A stretch of DNA of 64,000 nucleotides from the NCBI GenBank assembly GCA_029721515.1, contig CM056559.1, forward strand, positions 5,953,001-6,017,000. Reading direction: 5' to 3'. A model generated the notes under the pieces. That model was given only the letters and a program-made list of their open reading frames with translations, was not told the origin of the DNA and ran no database searches. Numbering within the stretch: the stretch's first letter is position 1; each line of letters starts with the position of its first letter. Made by a program: the position numbers and the translations under genes. Origin of the DNA: Synanceia verrucosa. Lineage: Eukaryota > Chordata > Actinopteri > Perciformes > Synanceiidae. Shown piece by piece: positions 9,779 through 20,394 of this stretch.

Positions 9779-12700
9779 GTAAACTCTGGGTTTATTTTCA
9801 GTGTTTTAGCTCTCATTCTTACTTTACGTTAGAAAATACGACGTTGTGAGACGGAAATTAACAAACTATAACTCCGTGTTTTCCTCAAAAAATGTAACGG
9901 AATCCGTCAAAATGTGCGCCGCCCTCAGAAGAAAACAATGTCGAGAGAAATAACGAAGGGAAATTAAATGGCGTATTGAAGCTAGCTGTGTGAGATATCT
10001 TAATACTAAAGCCACTCTGGGCCTTATTTTTGAACAAACTGTGTATTTTGTGTACGTATTTTGTCAGTTAGGCCCACAGTTCGTGTGGCGACATCACTTT
10101 GATTTATGCTACTAGTGGCTGGCTATACTACATATTTGACAGTTGTTAATTATAGATGGTAGCCTATAACTTGCTGGAAAAGTTGAACTCGACTTGTCCT
10201 AAATCTTAGCAGATTTATTTGCTACTCATTTTCTAATATATATAGATTATTCCAAAGGTGGAAAGCCCTACAGTAAGCCTATTCACTCAGGTTCTGCTGT
10301 GTTATAGTACTTTACTTGACTTACTCTGTCAGATTATATACAACAGTTTATAATGATGTTGTTTAATTCATACAACATTAAAATGTAGCACAGTAGTTGT
10401 ACATCAATGAGTCACAATCATATCCAACAATTTTTCTTGCCTTTATTATTTTCATGAACAAAACTGTCACACAGGATGTCATATTATACATCATATTATA
10501 TTATTTATGGAACATAATATACATGTAATTTTATTTTCCTGTCAGGATCGTACATCTGTGCCGCAGGCGCAGCGACGGGACCTTTGTCATCCTGAAGGAG
10601 ATCCCAGTGGAGCAGATGTCACGAGACGAACGCCTGGCAGCCCAGAACGAATGTCAGGTCCTGAAACTGCTCAACCATCCAAATATCATAGAGTACTATG
10701 AGAACTTCCTGGAAGACAAGGCCCTCATGATAGCTATGGAGTATGCGCCAGGTAAGCTTACAGTAATATCTTATTACCCCCTTTTGTTCCCTCGTTAGGG
10801 TTCACTTTTCCCATGGATTTGTGCCGTAGGACTCCATGCATTTTTCTTTTCCCATGTCAGCATCTAGAATCAGTCTGTGTGGCTGTGTTTTGAGGTAAAA
10901 CGAGTGTGTTAACGAGGTTAAAGACAGAAGATTATCACATCAAGCATATCTATCAGTAATTATAATAATAATAATAATCTTTTATAATGTTTTCTCTGTC
11001 ATTGATTTGTTTTATGTACATAGTTTGTCATTATTTTGCCATGCCATGCTATTGCTTCAGTAGTTAAGTTGGGTTAAGGTAAGTCATGGATTTATTTTGT
11101 CATCGTTTCACATTTTTGTAGTTCTCTGTGATTTAATTCCCACCTTTACTTACTCAGAATCTCAACTTAATAAAGTGAATTAAACATTTTGTTTTTCACA
11201 CCTGGCTTACTGAAAATGGTCTTGTTATTTGTGTTTTAACTTGGGATCCATAATATATAAGGAACCCTGCTTGATTGTGGAAGATAAAAAGATAATTTAA
11301 TTAATTTGCACAAGATGTTTATTTTATGAATCCCCCATATTGACAATAACATTTGCAACCCATTCAGTTTTCTTAAAACCTATTAAATCCATTGCTTATC
11401 TGCCTGCTGTTCATTCAACCCAGTAACTTGATCAGTTTCTAAATTATTATGGTTTTAATGACCAGATGTCGTGGTTATTGTTTGCTTTGTCCAGGTGGAA
11501 CCTTGGCAGATTACATACAGAAGCGCTGTAACTCTCTGCTAGACGAGGACACCATCCTTCACTTCTTCGTGCAGATCTTACTTGCCTTGTACCACGTCCA
11601 CAACAAACTCATCTTACACAGAGACCTCAAGACGCAGAATATTCTTCTAGACAAGCACCAGATGATCGTCAAAATTGGTGACTTTGGCATCTCCAAAATC
11701 CTCGTCAGCAAGAGCAAAGCGTACACGGTGAGTCTTCTGGTTTGGATCTGTGATTAATTCAGCAGCGCACTCTGACATGTTGAATCCTTACAGTAGATAA
11801 GCTTGTACAAATCAGTGCCTCCTTCTTTTCGCTCTGCAGGTGGTTGGGACCCCATGTTACATCTCCCCAGAACTGTGTGAGGGAAAGCCATATAATCAGA
11901 AGAGTGACATCTGGGCTTTGGGCTGTGTGCTCTATGAGCTAGCAAGCCTTAAGAGGGCCTTTGAGGCTGCTGTACGACATTTAGTAATTTAAATATTACT
12001 ACATAGTGGGGTAGTGATGTAGAAATCATATTCTTTTGAGTAGATTTTTGACATATTTCTAATATGTTTTTTAACTGTGTAACACTCATTATTCATTTTG
12101 CTTTCAGAATCTACCTGCCCTCGTTCTGAAGATCATGAGTGGGACATTTGCTCCAATATCAGACCGGTACAGCCCAGAGCTTCGACAGCTCATCCTCAAC
12201 ATGCTCAATTTGGATCCATCCAAACGGCCTCAACTCAATGAGATAATGGCTCTTCCCATATGCATCAGGCCGCTGCTGAATCTCTACACGGATATAGGCA
12301 ATGTCAAAATGCGCAGGTAATGCCTTCATGCATGACTACTGACGAGACAGATGTGTTTACTCACAAGTGTCAGTTTGGTTATTTAGAGTTATTTCTGTGT
12401 TGCAGGATTGAAAAACCATTGTCTACTGTGCAAACTGGTCCTCAGGGTAGACCAGGGGGGAGAGTTCCTACCAACAGGTCCAGAGGTTGTGCACGTTACA
12501 CCTCTATTCACAAACTAGCTGCAACAGGTTGATCATAATAAACTAATTACACATTTGTTTTTCATTTCTTGGGTTTAAACAGACGGAGCAGTCGGTTTAG
12601 GGTCAGGGAAGGTGCATTCCCTCCCGCTGTCCTCGGTGTACACGTGGGGAAGTGGAATCTCAGCTCCTCTCCGCCTGCCGATGCTTAACACTGAGGTGCT

Positions 12701-15700
12701 TCAAGTGTCTCTGGGCCGCACTCAGAAGATGGGGGTGACCAAGTCAGGCCGTCTGATTACATGGGAGGTCAGTGTAAAATAAACCCATGCATTTTTGTTA
12801 TTGATTGATTTGTAAACAATTCTGCTTTCATACAGTATAAAGAAAAAGTCCTCCCTGACCAAGTACTATATAAAGTACTTCTCTGCAACCACTTGGGCAT
12901 TTTCATGGAACAAGCTATTAAAGTTGTTGTTATTTGCTTTTCAACTATCAACGGTACTAATCTGGTTTTGGTGTCAACCTCTCTGAGGGCGTCACTGCAG
13001 AGTCAATAGACACATTAGAGCGAGATAGAGCGAACAGAGATAGGAAATTTTACACCACCATGAATTTCCTGAAAAACAAGATTTTTATTTGGGGATTAGA
13101 TTAGATATTATGCAGAGTTAAAGAAGGTTGGCTGTTATTCCTTTAAAATTTCTACTTGTGTTTCTAGTAACGAGTCACATTCTGTCTGTTTTGCCCCCAT
13201 TAAGATTAATACTCATTTGTTGTCTTAGGCTCCATCGGTGGGGTCTGGTGAGGCCAGTCTGCCTGGAGTGGTAGAGCAGATGCAGCCTCAGTTCATTTCA
13301 CGTTTCCTTGAGGGTCAGTCTGGAGTCACCATCAAGTCTGTGTCCTGTGGCGATCTGTTTACCACCTGCATGACAGGTGGGGGCATCACACTCATGCCCA
13401 CTCAGTTTATTCCCTAAAACACTGGGGCACACCGAAAGGTGGATACTGTCAGCTCTTTTTCCAAACTTTATCAAATAATGTGGATCCACTTGTAAAATAA
13501 GCCTCTCCATGCATGTCTGGCAGCTCTGTCAGTCAGCGTGCTTTCAGAGGCTGTTGATCGTCCATCCAGTATTGCAAAGCAGATAACACAGGATTAAAGA
13601 CCCTTCCTCTCAGCTCAGTTGCCTCTCTTTCATCAATTTTGACTGTAGTGACACAGATTAGCGTTTCCTAGGTGAGGATTAGAAGCATTGTGTTGGTCTA
13701 CATAAGAATGCACCCACACTCATCAACTAATAGTCTCTTTAATCCCTTCTTTTTATTTTCAATTTGCAGACAGGGGCATTATCATGACGTTTGGAAGTGG
13801 GAGCAATGGCTGTCTAGGACACGGTAACTTCAATGATGTAACACAGGTATGTGTCCACCATTCAGAGGAAAATATATGCACATAATGTACTCTCAGCACT
13901 TGTTTATTCAATGCACATACCTAAAAGCAATACAGTTTAATATAGCAGTCATGCAATAACTTCACTGATTGCTTTAGCACAGTGTATGTGTAGTGAATGT
14001 GTATTTTTAATATTTTTCCAGTCTGTAAACATTCCCTGTTGAAATATGTAAGAAAATGTCCTACGTTATGACAAACATGCCTTTAACTTACATATTTGTA
14101 GACATTGTAGAACAAGACATTAAATGATAGAACATTTTTGGTATCTGTACATATACACTGATCAAGTGTAACATTATGACCACTGACAGGTGAAGTAAAT
14201 AACACTGATTATCTCGTCATCATGGCTCCTGGGATATATAAGGAAACAAATAAAGATTTTGTCCTCAAAGTTGATGTTCGAATTAGGAAAAATGTTCGAA
14301 GCAGGAAAAAAGTTCAAGCGTGAGGATTTGAGTGAGTTTGTCAACAAGAACCAAATAGTGATGGCTAGAGGACTGGATCAGAGTTCCTGGTCTGCAGTGG
14401 TCAGGAACTATCAAAAGTGGTTCAATGAAGGACCAGTGGTGAACCCGAGACAGGGTCATGAGAGGACAAGGATCACTGATGCAGGTGGGGAGTGAAGGCT
14501 GGTCCTGGTGGGCTGATCCAACAGACCAGAGAAGATAAAGCTGGTTCTGATAGAAAGGTGTCAGATAGCACAGCACACCTTCAGGGGTCAGAGGTCAGGG
14601 CTGTTTAAGCATCAAGAGGGGCACCAACACAATAGCAGTTATGTCTGATTGGTGCTTTTTGGCATTGACCTTTACTGGATAGTTAATGGTAGAGAGGCAG
14701 AGAGGAATAGAAAATAGAGAAAAATATGAAACCGGGGCTGTTGCAGTTATATCATATGTTTATAATTTAAAAATTGTAATGATGAAATTTCCGTCTTTGT
14801 GCTCAGCCCAAGATAGTCGAGGCACTCCTCGGCTACGAGCTGGTTCAGGTGTCTTGTGGTGCTTCCCACGTCCTCGCTGTGACCAACGAAAGAGAAGTAT
14901 TTGCCTGGGGAAGAGGAGACAATGGTACATCATAAATGAACGGGTTTTTTTAGTATTTATCTTTCGCCGTTTGTTTGTATGTGACTGATTTATTACAGCA
15001 GCATTTCAGCATGCAGCTTGATTGTTATGTCTCTGTCCTCGTTTCTGCTCTTCTGTCTGGTAGGTCGCCTAGGGCTTGGCACCCAAGACACCCACAACTC
15101 TCCACAGCAGGTGTGTTTACCTGTGGAATTTGAGGCCCAGAGGGTGGTGTGTGGAGTTGACTGCTCCATGATTATCAGCACCCAGCACAGCATTGTGGCA
15201 TGTGGAAGCAACAGGTAATTACTCTGAATGTTCCCACCCAAAACAATGGCCATTAGTCTCAATGAGCACGTCACTGACTGACTAATCAGCACGAACCATC
15301 TCATTTTACATTTAATGAGAACACAGAGCCACTGTATGTACAGTGTGTACTATATATACTGGATATACCTTATGTTGTTGAGGTGGTGAAACAGTAGGAG
15401 ATGCACAGAGGTGCTTTCCTAATTGACAACCTGTGAAACAGCATTCTCCTAAAATGACAAACACTTTCCTGTCACAGTTAATCCAGCCGTCTCAGAGAGG
15501 TTTTGAACAAGGTGTTTTATTGAACTGTGTATGGGATGGTAAATACAGCAGCGTTCACATGCCTTCAGCAGAAGAGGAATAAAAAAATATCAGTGACAAA
15601 CATACATTGTGCTGTATAATGAAGGAGCGGTTTGAAAGTGATAAATGCTGTTTTCTCTTTTCCTTGTTGTGGTCAGGTTCAACAAGCTTGGACTGGATAA

Positions 15701-18102
15701 GATAACAGCTGGAGAGGAAGTAAATTCAGTGAATCAGGTGGAAGAGGTTCATTCTTACACTCCTGTCCAATCAGCCCCACTCAACAGCGAGAAGATAGTT
15801 CACATTGATATCGGGACAGCCCATTCTGTCGCTGTTACAGGTAAAATGTTACCCTTAATAATCACATCACTTTTTCATTCATTCACGCTTTGAAATGATA
15901 CATCTCTGAGTGATTGTCTATATGAGGCTACCAATAATCAAACGTGTTGATTTTTCTTCCAGAAAGGGGTCAGTGTTTTACTTTTGGCAGCAACCAGCAT
16001 GGTCAGGTGGGCTGTAGTTCCCGTCGTAGCAGCCGTGTGCCCTACCCGGTCCCCGGCCTGCAGAGCATCGTCATGGCTGCATGTGGAGACGCTTTCACCT
16101 TAGCTATCGGGTCTGGTGAGTAGAAGTGACTGTATGTTTTGGGTTTTTTTTAAGGCCCTGAAAACACATGATAAGCCACAGTTAAACAGTTCTATAGCTA
16201 ACCTGAAATTTCCAACAAGTGCTTGTGCTCAAAGGAAGCCTTTTGAAAAAACACGCATCAAACACATTTTTCCTCATTGTTAGTGAACAATAAAATGAGT
16301 TTGGAGATATGTATGAGTAGGAGTTGCTCAAGCAAACACAACAGAGTTCAGCTCTGAGCTGAGACAACATTGCTCAGATATGTGTGGTTCAGCTGCTTTG
16401 GAGGAAAAGAGGAGGATTTTTAATGAGTTTCAAACAGTCCCTGTAAGCAACTGTGTGACCACAGTAACTGTAACTAACACTGTAACAGTGTCTGAAAGTT
16501 AATTCTGAAAGAAACTCAGAGTTTAATGGTCACATAGAACACATGGTATGGTTTGGAAAAACTGATGTAAACTATACAGAGTTTTTAAATAATGAGCTAA
16601 ACATAGAAAACTATTGGTCTGCCTCTTTGAACATGTGAGTGAACAGATGTGTGAGTGTGTGTTGGTGCTTGTGTGCCTGTAAGTGAGGCTAAAATGGTAA
16701 AATGTCATATTGTGTCGTCGACTGGCTCCCCGGGGAGAAAGCCAGCAGTGGCCGTCATGCCTCTGGGTTTTCTTTGTAGAGGGAAGTCTTTGTTCAGCTT
16801 TAACTTCCTTCTGACAGAGACTCATTACGCTGCCACCACAGGAAAGGCAGCACTGTCGGGTAAAGAGTTGTGTGAGAAACAGTGACCAGCTCCTTCTCCT
16901 CCTGCTGTGTTCTTGCTGTCCACAGATGGGGAGGTGTACACCTGGGGAAAGGGCGCCCGCGGCCGCCTCGGAAGGAAGGAGGAGGATTCTGGGATACCGA
17001 AGGCGGTGCAGCTCGACGAGAGTCACCCGTTCACAGTGACATCGGTTGCTTGTTGTCATGGCAACACGCTGCTTGCAGTGAAACGTAATATTACGCTTAT
17101 TAGCCTTTGTTAACAAACACTGTGAGATGTTGGGACGAGTGAGAGAGCTAATCCCCGGATGACAAACAGGCTGAACTTGAGACGAGCTTCCCTTGATAAC
17201 GTCGACAGACATGCACGTTTAGGGAGAATCGTGAAAGGACTCATTTGTCGGTTTGAAAGCTCCCTGGCTGCAGACATGCAGGATTTAAGCATCTCCAGTC
17301 ACAGGAACACAAACTACAGTATTTCCTTTCAGCTACACCTGAACATTTCTGCCTGCATGACAAAAGTAATAGTTCACTCCCATTTTGCACTGTGGCAATT
17401 GATTATAGACTGAAATTAATGACATAGCTGTAGATCTCTCACCAACAGGAGAAGAAAGCAGCATTTTGTCCCTTTTTGGTGATGACATTGTAATGAAATC
17501 TGAAAAACAGTGAAGGTGGGATTAATTCATCCCTCTACACTCCAAATTGAAAATAGCTGCAGATTTAGAGAAGATTAAACTGCACCACAATTTAATAAGT
17601 AACATAGATGTTGGTAATCCTGACTAGAGGCTATAGGGCTGCACCATGTGACAAGGACATGGAGACCAACATGGATCAACAGGCATAGAGGTCATTAACA
17701 GGGTCTGATACTGATCATATCAGACCAGAAACTTATGCAAAATACTACGCCTTATTAAAAGAGTGTTGCTATGTGTTGTCATGTACTGTATTTTTAATGA
17801 AGGCGTAAGAGTGCAGTATATGTAATCCACAAACACACATTCTGTAGAATAAATGCACAGAGTGAGAGGAGAAAAGGGTTAGGTCTGCAGCGAAGTATCC
17901 TCATTATTGAATTATCTGATGAATCTTTTCTCTGTCAGTTAAATCATTGATTTTATGGCAGCGGCAAATTCTTGTATTTTTTTGACCTTCACTAAAACAG
18001 ATTTCTGTTTTTTGTGACATTTGGGCTGAAAATAACTGATTTCCTCATCATCTCTTCCTCCGTCTTGTTCCAGCTCTGCTTGAGGAGCCTGTCCCAAGAT
18101 GA
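9732..18102 (+). CDS. nek8: Serine/threonine-protein kinase NEK8, complete (15 coding exons, 696 aa)
   Basis: NIMA-family kinase of the primary cilium. Family knowledge: NEK8 (NPHP9) works in the inversin compartment with INVS, NPHP3 and ANKS6, and its loss gives cystic kidneys and laterality defects. Seen: exons 9732-9778, 10546-10751, 11495-11727, 11840-11971, 12108-12316, 12406-12485, 12583-12767, 13229-13376, 13770-13846, 14807-14924, 15064-15214, 15677-15840, 15963-16115, 16926-17084 and 18074-18102. All introns are GT-AG and the summed length is 2091 bases (697 codons), against 692 residues in human. The kinase domain has the glycine loop GRGAFG (11-16), Lys33, HRD (126-128), DFG (147-149) and Thr162 before VVGTPCY. 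From about residue 310 the RCC1-like repeats follow (TFGSGSNGCLGHG, AWGRGDNGRLGLG, TFGSNQHGQ, TWGKGARGRLGR). No broken residue was seen, so the gene looks functional. Confidence 0.97.
9779..10545 (+). other. NEK8 intron 1
   Basis: AT-rich intron. The part at about 10290-10400 resembles a decayed copy of the dispersed repeat at 5720-6100. No coding signal. Confidence 0.7.
10546..10751 (+). CDS. nek8: NEK8 exon 2
   Basis: Residues 16-85: the end of the glycine loop, the catalytic lysine in VILKEIP (Lys33), the alpha-C region with AAQNECQVLKLL, and the hinge MEYAPG. Acceptor TTTCCTGTCAG|GATCG, donor CCAG|GTAAGC, phase 1. Confidence 0.95.
10752..11494 (+). other. NEK8 intron 2
   Basis: Ordinary AT-rich intron with a short AAT repeat at about 10960-10978. 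No coding signal. Confidence 0.7.
11495..11727 (+). CDS. nek8: NEK8 exon 3
   Basis: Residues 85-162. Contains the catalytic loop HRDLKTQN (126-133) and IGDFGISK (DFG 147-149), ending on Thr162 of the activation loop. Acceptor TTTGTCCAG|GTGG, donor ACG|GTGAGT, phase 0. Confidence 0.96.
11840..11971 (+). CDS. nek8: NEK8 exon 4
   Basis: Residues 163-206: VVGTPCYISPE (activation segment and P+1 loop) and SDIWALGCVLYELA (alpha-F). Acceptor CTCTGCAG|GTGG. The donor is GCT|GTACGA, a weak match to consensus, but it is the one that gives the conserved junction FEAA|NLPALV. Confidence 0.93.
12108..12316 (+). CDS. nek8: NEK8 exon 5
   Basis: Residues 207-276, the C-lobe end of the kinase domain: ALVLKIMSGTFAPISDRYS, then DPSKRPQLNEIM with the invariant Arg of kinase subdomain XI. 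Acceptor CTTTCAG|AATC, donor CGCAG|GTAATG, phase 2. Confidence 0.95.
12406..12485 (+). CDS. nek8: NEK8 exon 6 (linker), with alternative donor
   Basis: Residues 276-303, the low-complexity linker between the kinase and RCC1 parts (RIEKPLSTVQTGPQGRPGG). The preferred donor is AGAG|GTTGTG at 12485. A second donor, ACAG|GTTGAT at 12527, leaves the same phase and would add 14 codons without a stop. The shorter form was chosen because it reads RSRDGAVGL across the junction, as I recall from zebrafish. Confidence 0.8.
12583..12767 (+). CDS. nek8: NEK8 exon 7
   Basis: Residues 303-364, start of the RCC1 propeller: LPLSSVYTWGSGISAPLRLP and QKMGVTKSGRLITWE. Acceptor GTTTAAACAG|ACGG, donor GAG|GTCAGT, phase 0. 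Confidence 0.93.
12768..13228 (+). other. NEK8 intron 7
   Basis: Intron of 461 bases with no recognisable element. Confidence 0.7.
13229..13376 (+). CDS. nek8: NEK8 exon 8
   Basis: Residues 365-414: AFS-free linker with EQMQPQFISRFLEGQSGV and the RCC1 strand SVSCGDLFTTCMT. Acceptor GTCTTAG|GCTCC, donor GACAG|GTGGGG, phase 1. Confidence 0.93.
13377..13769 (+). other. NEK8 intron 8
   Basis: Intron of 393 bases with no recognisable element. Confidence 0.7.
13770..13846 (+). CDS. nek8: NEK8 exon 9
   Basis: A 77-base exon for residues 414-439: DRGIIMTFGSGSNGCLGHG (an RCC1 blade signature) and NFNDVTQ. Acceptor TTTGCAG|ACAG, donor CAG|GTATGT, phase 0. Confidence 0.95.
13847..14806 (+). other. 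NEK8 intron 9
   Basis: Intron of 960 bases. More than half of it is a deleted Tc1-like transposon (14156-14654); the rest is AT-rich. Confidence 0.8.
14156..14654 (+). mobile_element. Internally deleted Tc1-like DNA transposon
   Basis: Starts after a TA with CACTGATCAAGTGTAACATT and ends TTATGTCTGATTGGTG, which pair as diverged terminal inverted repeats. The reading frame from about 14268 gives a decayed start of a Tc1-like transposase: FEAGKKFKREDLSEFVNK, QIVMARGLDQS, VVRNYQKWF and RQGHERTRITDAGGE. At about 14560-14575 the sequence jumps to the last codons region (CACCTTCAGGGGTC, GGTCAGGGCTGTTT), so the whole catalytic middle (DDE part) is missing. It cannot encode an active enzyme. It lies in NEK8 intron 9 in the same orientation as the gene. 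Confidence 0.88.
14807..14924 (+). CDS. nek8: NEK8 exon 10
   Basis: Residues 440-479: PKIVEALLGYELVQVSCGAS and an RCC1 blade ending AWGRGDN. Acceptor GTGCTCAG|CCCAAG, donor AATG|GTACAT, phase 1. Confidence 0.95.
15064..15214 (+). CDS. nek8: NEK8 exon 11
   Basis: Residues 479-529: GRLGLGTQDTHNSPQQV, FEAQRVVCGVDCSMII and ACGSN. Acceptor TCTGGTAG|GTCGCC, donor AACAG|GTAATT, phase 2. Confidence 0.95.
15215..15676 (+). other. NEK8 intron 11
   Basis: Intron of 462 bases with no recognisable element. Confidence 0.7.
15677..15840 (+). CDS. nek8: NEK8 exon 12
   Basis: Residues 529-584: RFNKLGLDKITAGEE, QVEEVHSYTPVQSAPL and IDIGTAHSVAVT. Acceptor GTGGTCAG|GTTC, donor ACAG|GTAAAA, phase 1. Confidence 0.95.
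15963..16115 (+). CDS. nek8: NEK8 exon 13
   Basis: Residues 584-635: GQCFTFGSNQHGQVGC, RRSSRVPYPVPGLQSI and ACGDAFTLAIGS. Acceptor TTCTTCCAG|AAAG, donor TCTG|GTGAGT, phase 1. Confidence 0.95.
16116..16925 (+). other. NEK8 intron 13
   Basis: Intron of 810 bases with a loose GT-rich stretch at about 16646-16682. No recognisable element. Confidence 0.7.
16926..17084 (+). CDS. nek8: NEK8 exon 14
   Basis: Residues 635-688, the last RCC1 blade: GEVYTWGKGARGRLGRKEED, VQLDESHPFTVTSV and CCHGNTLLAVK. Acceptor CTGTCCACAG|ATGGGG. Donor AAAC|GTAATA at 17084, phase 1. Reading on without splicing reaches a stop at 17110-17112 after a tail unlike NEK8. Confidence 0.9.
17085..18073 (+). other. NEK8 intron 14
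   Basis: Intron of 989 bases between the last RCC1 blade and a tiny terminal coding exon. No recognisable element. Confidence 0.75.
18074..18102 (+). CDS. nek8: NEK8 exon 15 (terminal, 29 coding bases)
   Basis: After the acceptor CTTGTTCCAG|CTCTGC the reading is P-LLEEPVPR-stop, the Pro codon being split with exon 14. Human NEK8 ends on a comparable DEPVPP tail and zebrafish, as I recall, on EEPGPK, so this short exon is well supported although far below ORF-finding size. Confidence 0.88.
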
Positions 18103-19930
18103 AGTCGTCCTGAAAGCGAACCCACACCCACTCAGTGGTCATCATGAAGCCCGGCGGTGGCGTGAGGTGAAGCTTCCTCTGAATATAACTCCTCCTGGAG
18201 GCCCGTCTTTGCTGCAGTTGAAAGATTCCCTTTCACGCTGCAGCTGTGGCCTCAGATTCTCGTTTGGGCTTCCTGTCTGTCTACTTTTTTTCTCTTTCTC
18301 CAGAAATGAATGTTTGTTTCATTCAGTAGTTTGATATCATGCAGCAAAGCACAGACAAAGGTTAAACCCTGTGTGTTGCAGCAGGTGTGTCTCTTGACAG
18401 GTTAGTCAAAGGAATGTTGCAACACTGTTACTGAAGCTGGATTACAGGAAGTCATTAGCTGGCTTGCATGTGGCCGGCTATTATCCTCTTTCTCATATGG
18501 AGTTTGCATGATAAAGGCCAGTAAAAGTCAGACTGGTTTGAGCTCTCTTAATAAGCGACTGGTGAATGAGATGACACAGTTCACAGAAACAAAAAAGACT
18601 AGAAGCCACTTGAGTGTCACCAGTCCAATGACCCAAACACATTAATCTCGATCACATCGTCAGCGCTCACATTGTGCTTTATTGGATTGTTCCTCCAACA
18701 CTTTTGTATCTCAATAGCAGCGTTCAAACCAGATAACGATGTGTTGTTCTTCTCTGGCAGAAAGTGGTGTAAGAAGAGATGGAGTAAAACTTTATTCATC
18801 CAGACAGAAACAGTTGCAGTACAAAGTAGGAAAGAGTGCAAATATATAAATATGAATAACCAGACAAAACTTTAAACAAGTTAACGCAGTAACAATCACA
18901 AGTCTCTTATATCCAGCGTGGACACTATTGTTTTTGTTCCATAGTGGAGAGCACTGTGGAGCATAAATATCACACTTTGGACACAGAAAACAGTGGATGG
19001 TAAATAAAGTGCACTAAATAATAAATAAGGAGTGACTTCAGACACATTTGGAAAGATTCTGTGTTGTAACTCACTGAAATGTGTATTATATTTCAAATGA
19101 GGTATATTGTGTTAACTACAATCAGAGGATTACCTCAAACTGCCAAAGAAGTACTTAAATACTGAATGCAGTACTTGTCAGTAGTATTCATACACTGTGG
19201 TATTGCTGCATTTACTGAAGTAAAGGTACAAAAATATTAGTACACATCATCGTGATCATGTAAATGAATATGTATTTTTTCATTAAATTCTTTTGAGAGA
19301 CAAACCATTAAAATATATACATATAATTACGTTTTATTTGTTTATTTATTGAAGAAGTGTTCACACCTTTTGTGAGGACGTGGATCGGCCACATTGTTGT
19401 CTTGTGTGATGATGTAATGATGATGTAATGCGATGGCAATACCGCAGGTGAAGCATGGTCTAAATATGAGGCTGTGCTCTTTACATCATAAAATAATATC
19501 CAGCTTGTTTGTTTCTACATGAGTGCAACACATCAGATGTAGTTTTTAGCATATTTAAAGGGAGCATTTTAACATGAAATAGAGAGAAAAAACTGTGTTA
19601 TTAGTTGTGTATGTCTACCACCACCAGAGGGCATCTGCCACCTCTGACTCTGCTCCTCTGTATTGGGTCAGTGTGACATTATTTTTTAGTATGTATTTGA
19701 CTTAAATATGAAAACAAAACATTCCTCACATCTGACTTTCCTCATTATGATTAAATGTTTAATATCTAATAAATCAGGGATCAGTTGTGTGCACTTATTA
19801 AAGTATTTGGATTTACATCTGACTAATAAATTAGCTAATAAATATAAAAATCTGCATGGAAAACAATGCATTTCACTGGCAGCTGCACAAAAACTCAAAG
19901 TAAAGCTGCACAAAGAGAGACGATGGGATT
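18103..19930 (+). other. NEK8 3' UTR and NEK8-TRAF4 spacer
   Basis: The first few hundred bases should be NEK8 3' UTR. No clean AATAAA lies before 18780; a GATAAA at about 18511 is a weak candidate and the AATAAA at 19003-19008 is in a repeat. From about 18780 to 19030 there is a minus-oriented LINE-like tail, and at about 19140-19260 another decayed dispersed repeat. Nothing else was recognised. Confidence 0.6.
18782..19030 (-). mobile_element. LINE-like 3' tail, antisense
   Basis: AAACTTTATTCATCC followed by GTTGCAGTACAAAG and AGTGCAAATATATAAATA is a diverged form of the antisense 3' end of fish LINEs ('ACTTTATTGATCC...GTGCAAA...AATAA'). A similar fragment is at 36436-36580. Confidence 0.4.
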
Positions 19931-20394
19931 GAAATGAACGGAGAGTCTCTGGGCTTCTTGACTCCTCCTGCAGGGAGGAGGAGGAGGAGGGGGAGGAGGG
20001 ACTTGATGCTCCTAAACAGACGGAGAGGTTTCGCACCAAGGCTCAGTCTGTCATCCACAGAGGAGAGCAGCAGGACAAACGCGCCTGAGCTGCAAACGTG
20101 CCCGGAGATAAAGAGAGAAAGAGGCTGAAAACCTGCGAGCATTTCCAGAAAAGAGCGGCTGTGTCGCTCTTTTGTTGCCGGGCTGCAGGAGGACAAACCC
20201 GCCTCCTTGAAGCCCGATCAGTCGGTGGCGGAAGGGACGTGATATGAACCCCTCATCGGCTTAAACAGCAGTGCAGCTAAATAGCCCTGTTTTCCAGGGG
20301 GAGGAGGGTTACTGCAGAATCAAAGAGGACATTTGTACCTTTTTTTTCAACCCGCAGTTGAAGGCCGAGAAATACCCAGGGAAACGCTGCAGCG
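19931..20394 (+). promoter_or_regulatory. TRAF4 promoter and 5' leader
   Basis: A GC- and CpG-rich island of about 450 bases just before the TRAF4 ATG. It contains a (GGA)n purine tract at 19973-20000 that could form a G-rich secondary structure. A T-run and CCCGCAG at 20340-20357 look like a splice acceptor, so the ATG exon may be preceded by a non-coding exon. The transcription start is unknown. Confidence 0.5.

Noticed and set aside
17085..17112. Unspliced end of NEK8 in intron 14
   Set aside because: The tail it gives does not resemble NEK8, whereas splicing to 18074 restores the conserved EEPVP-type ending.
19003..19008. AATAAA as the NEK8 polyadenylation signal
   Set aside because: It lies 900 bases past the stop inside what looks like an antisense LINE tail; possible, but not supported enough to call.
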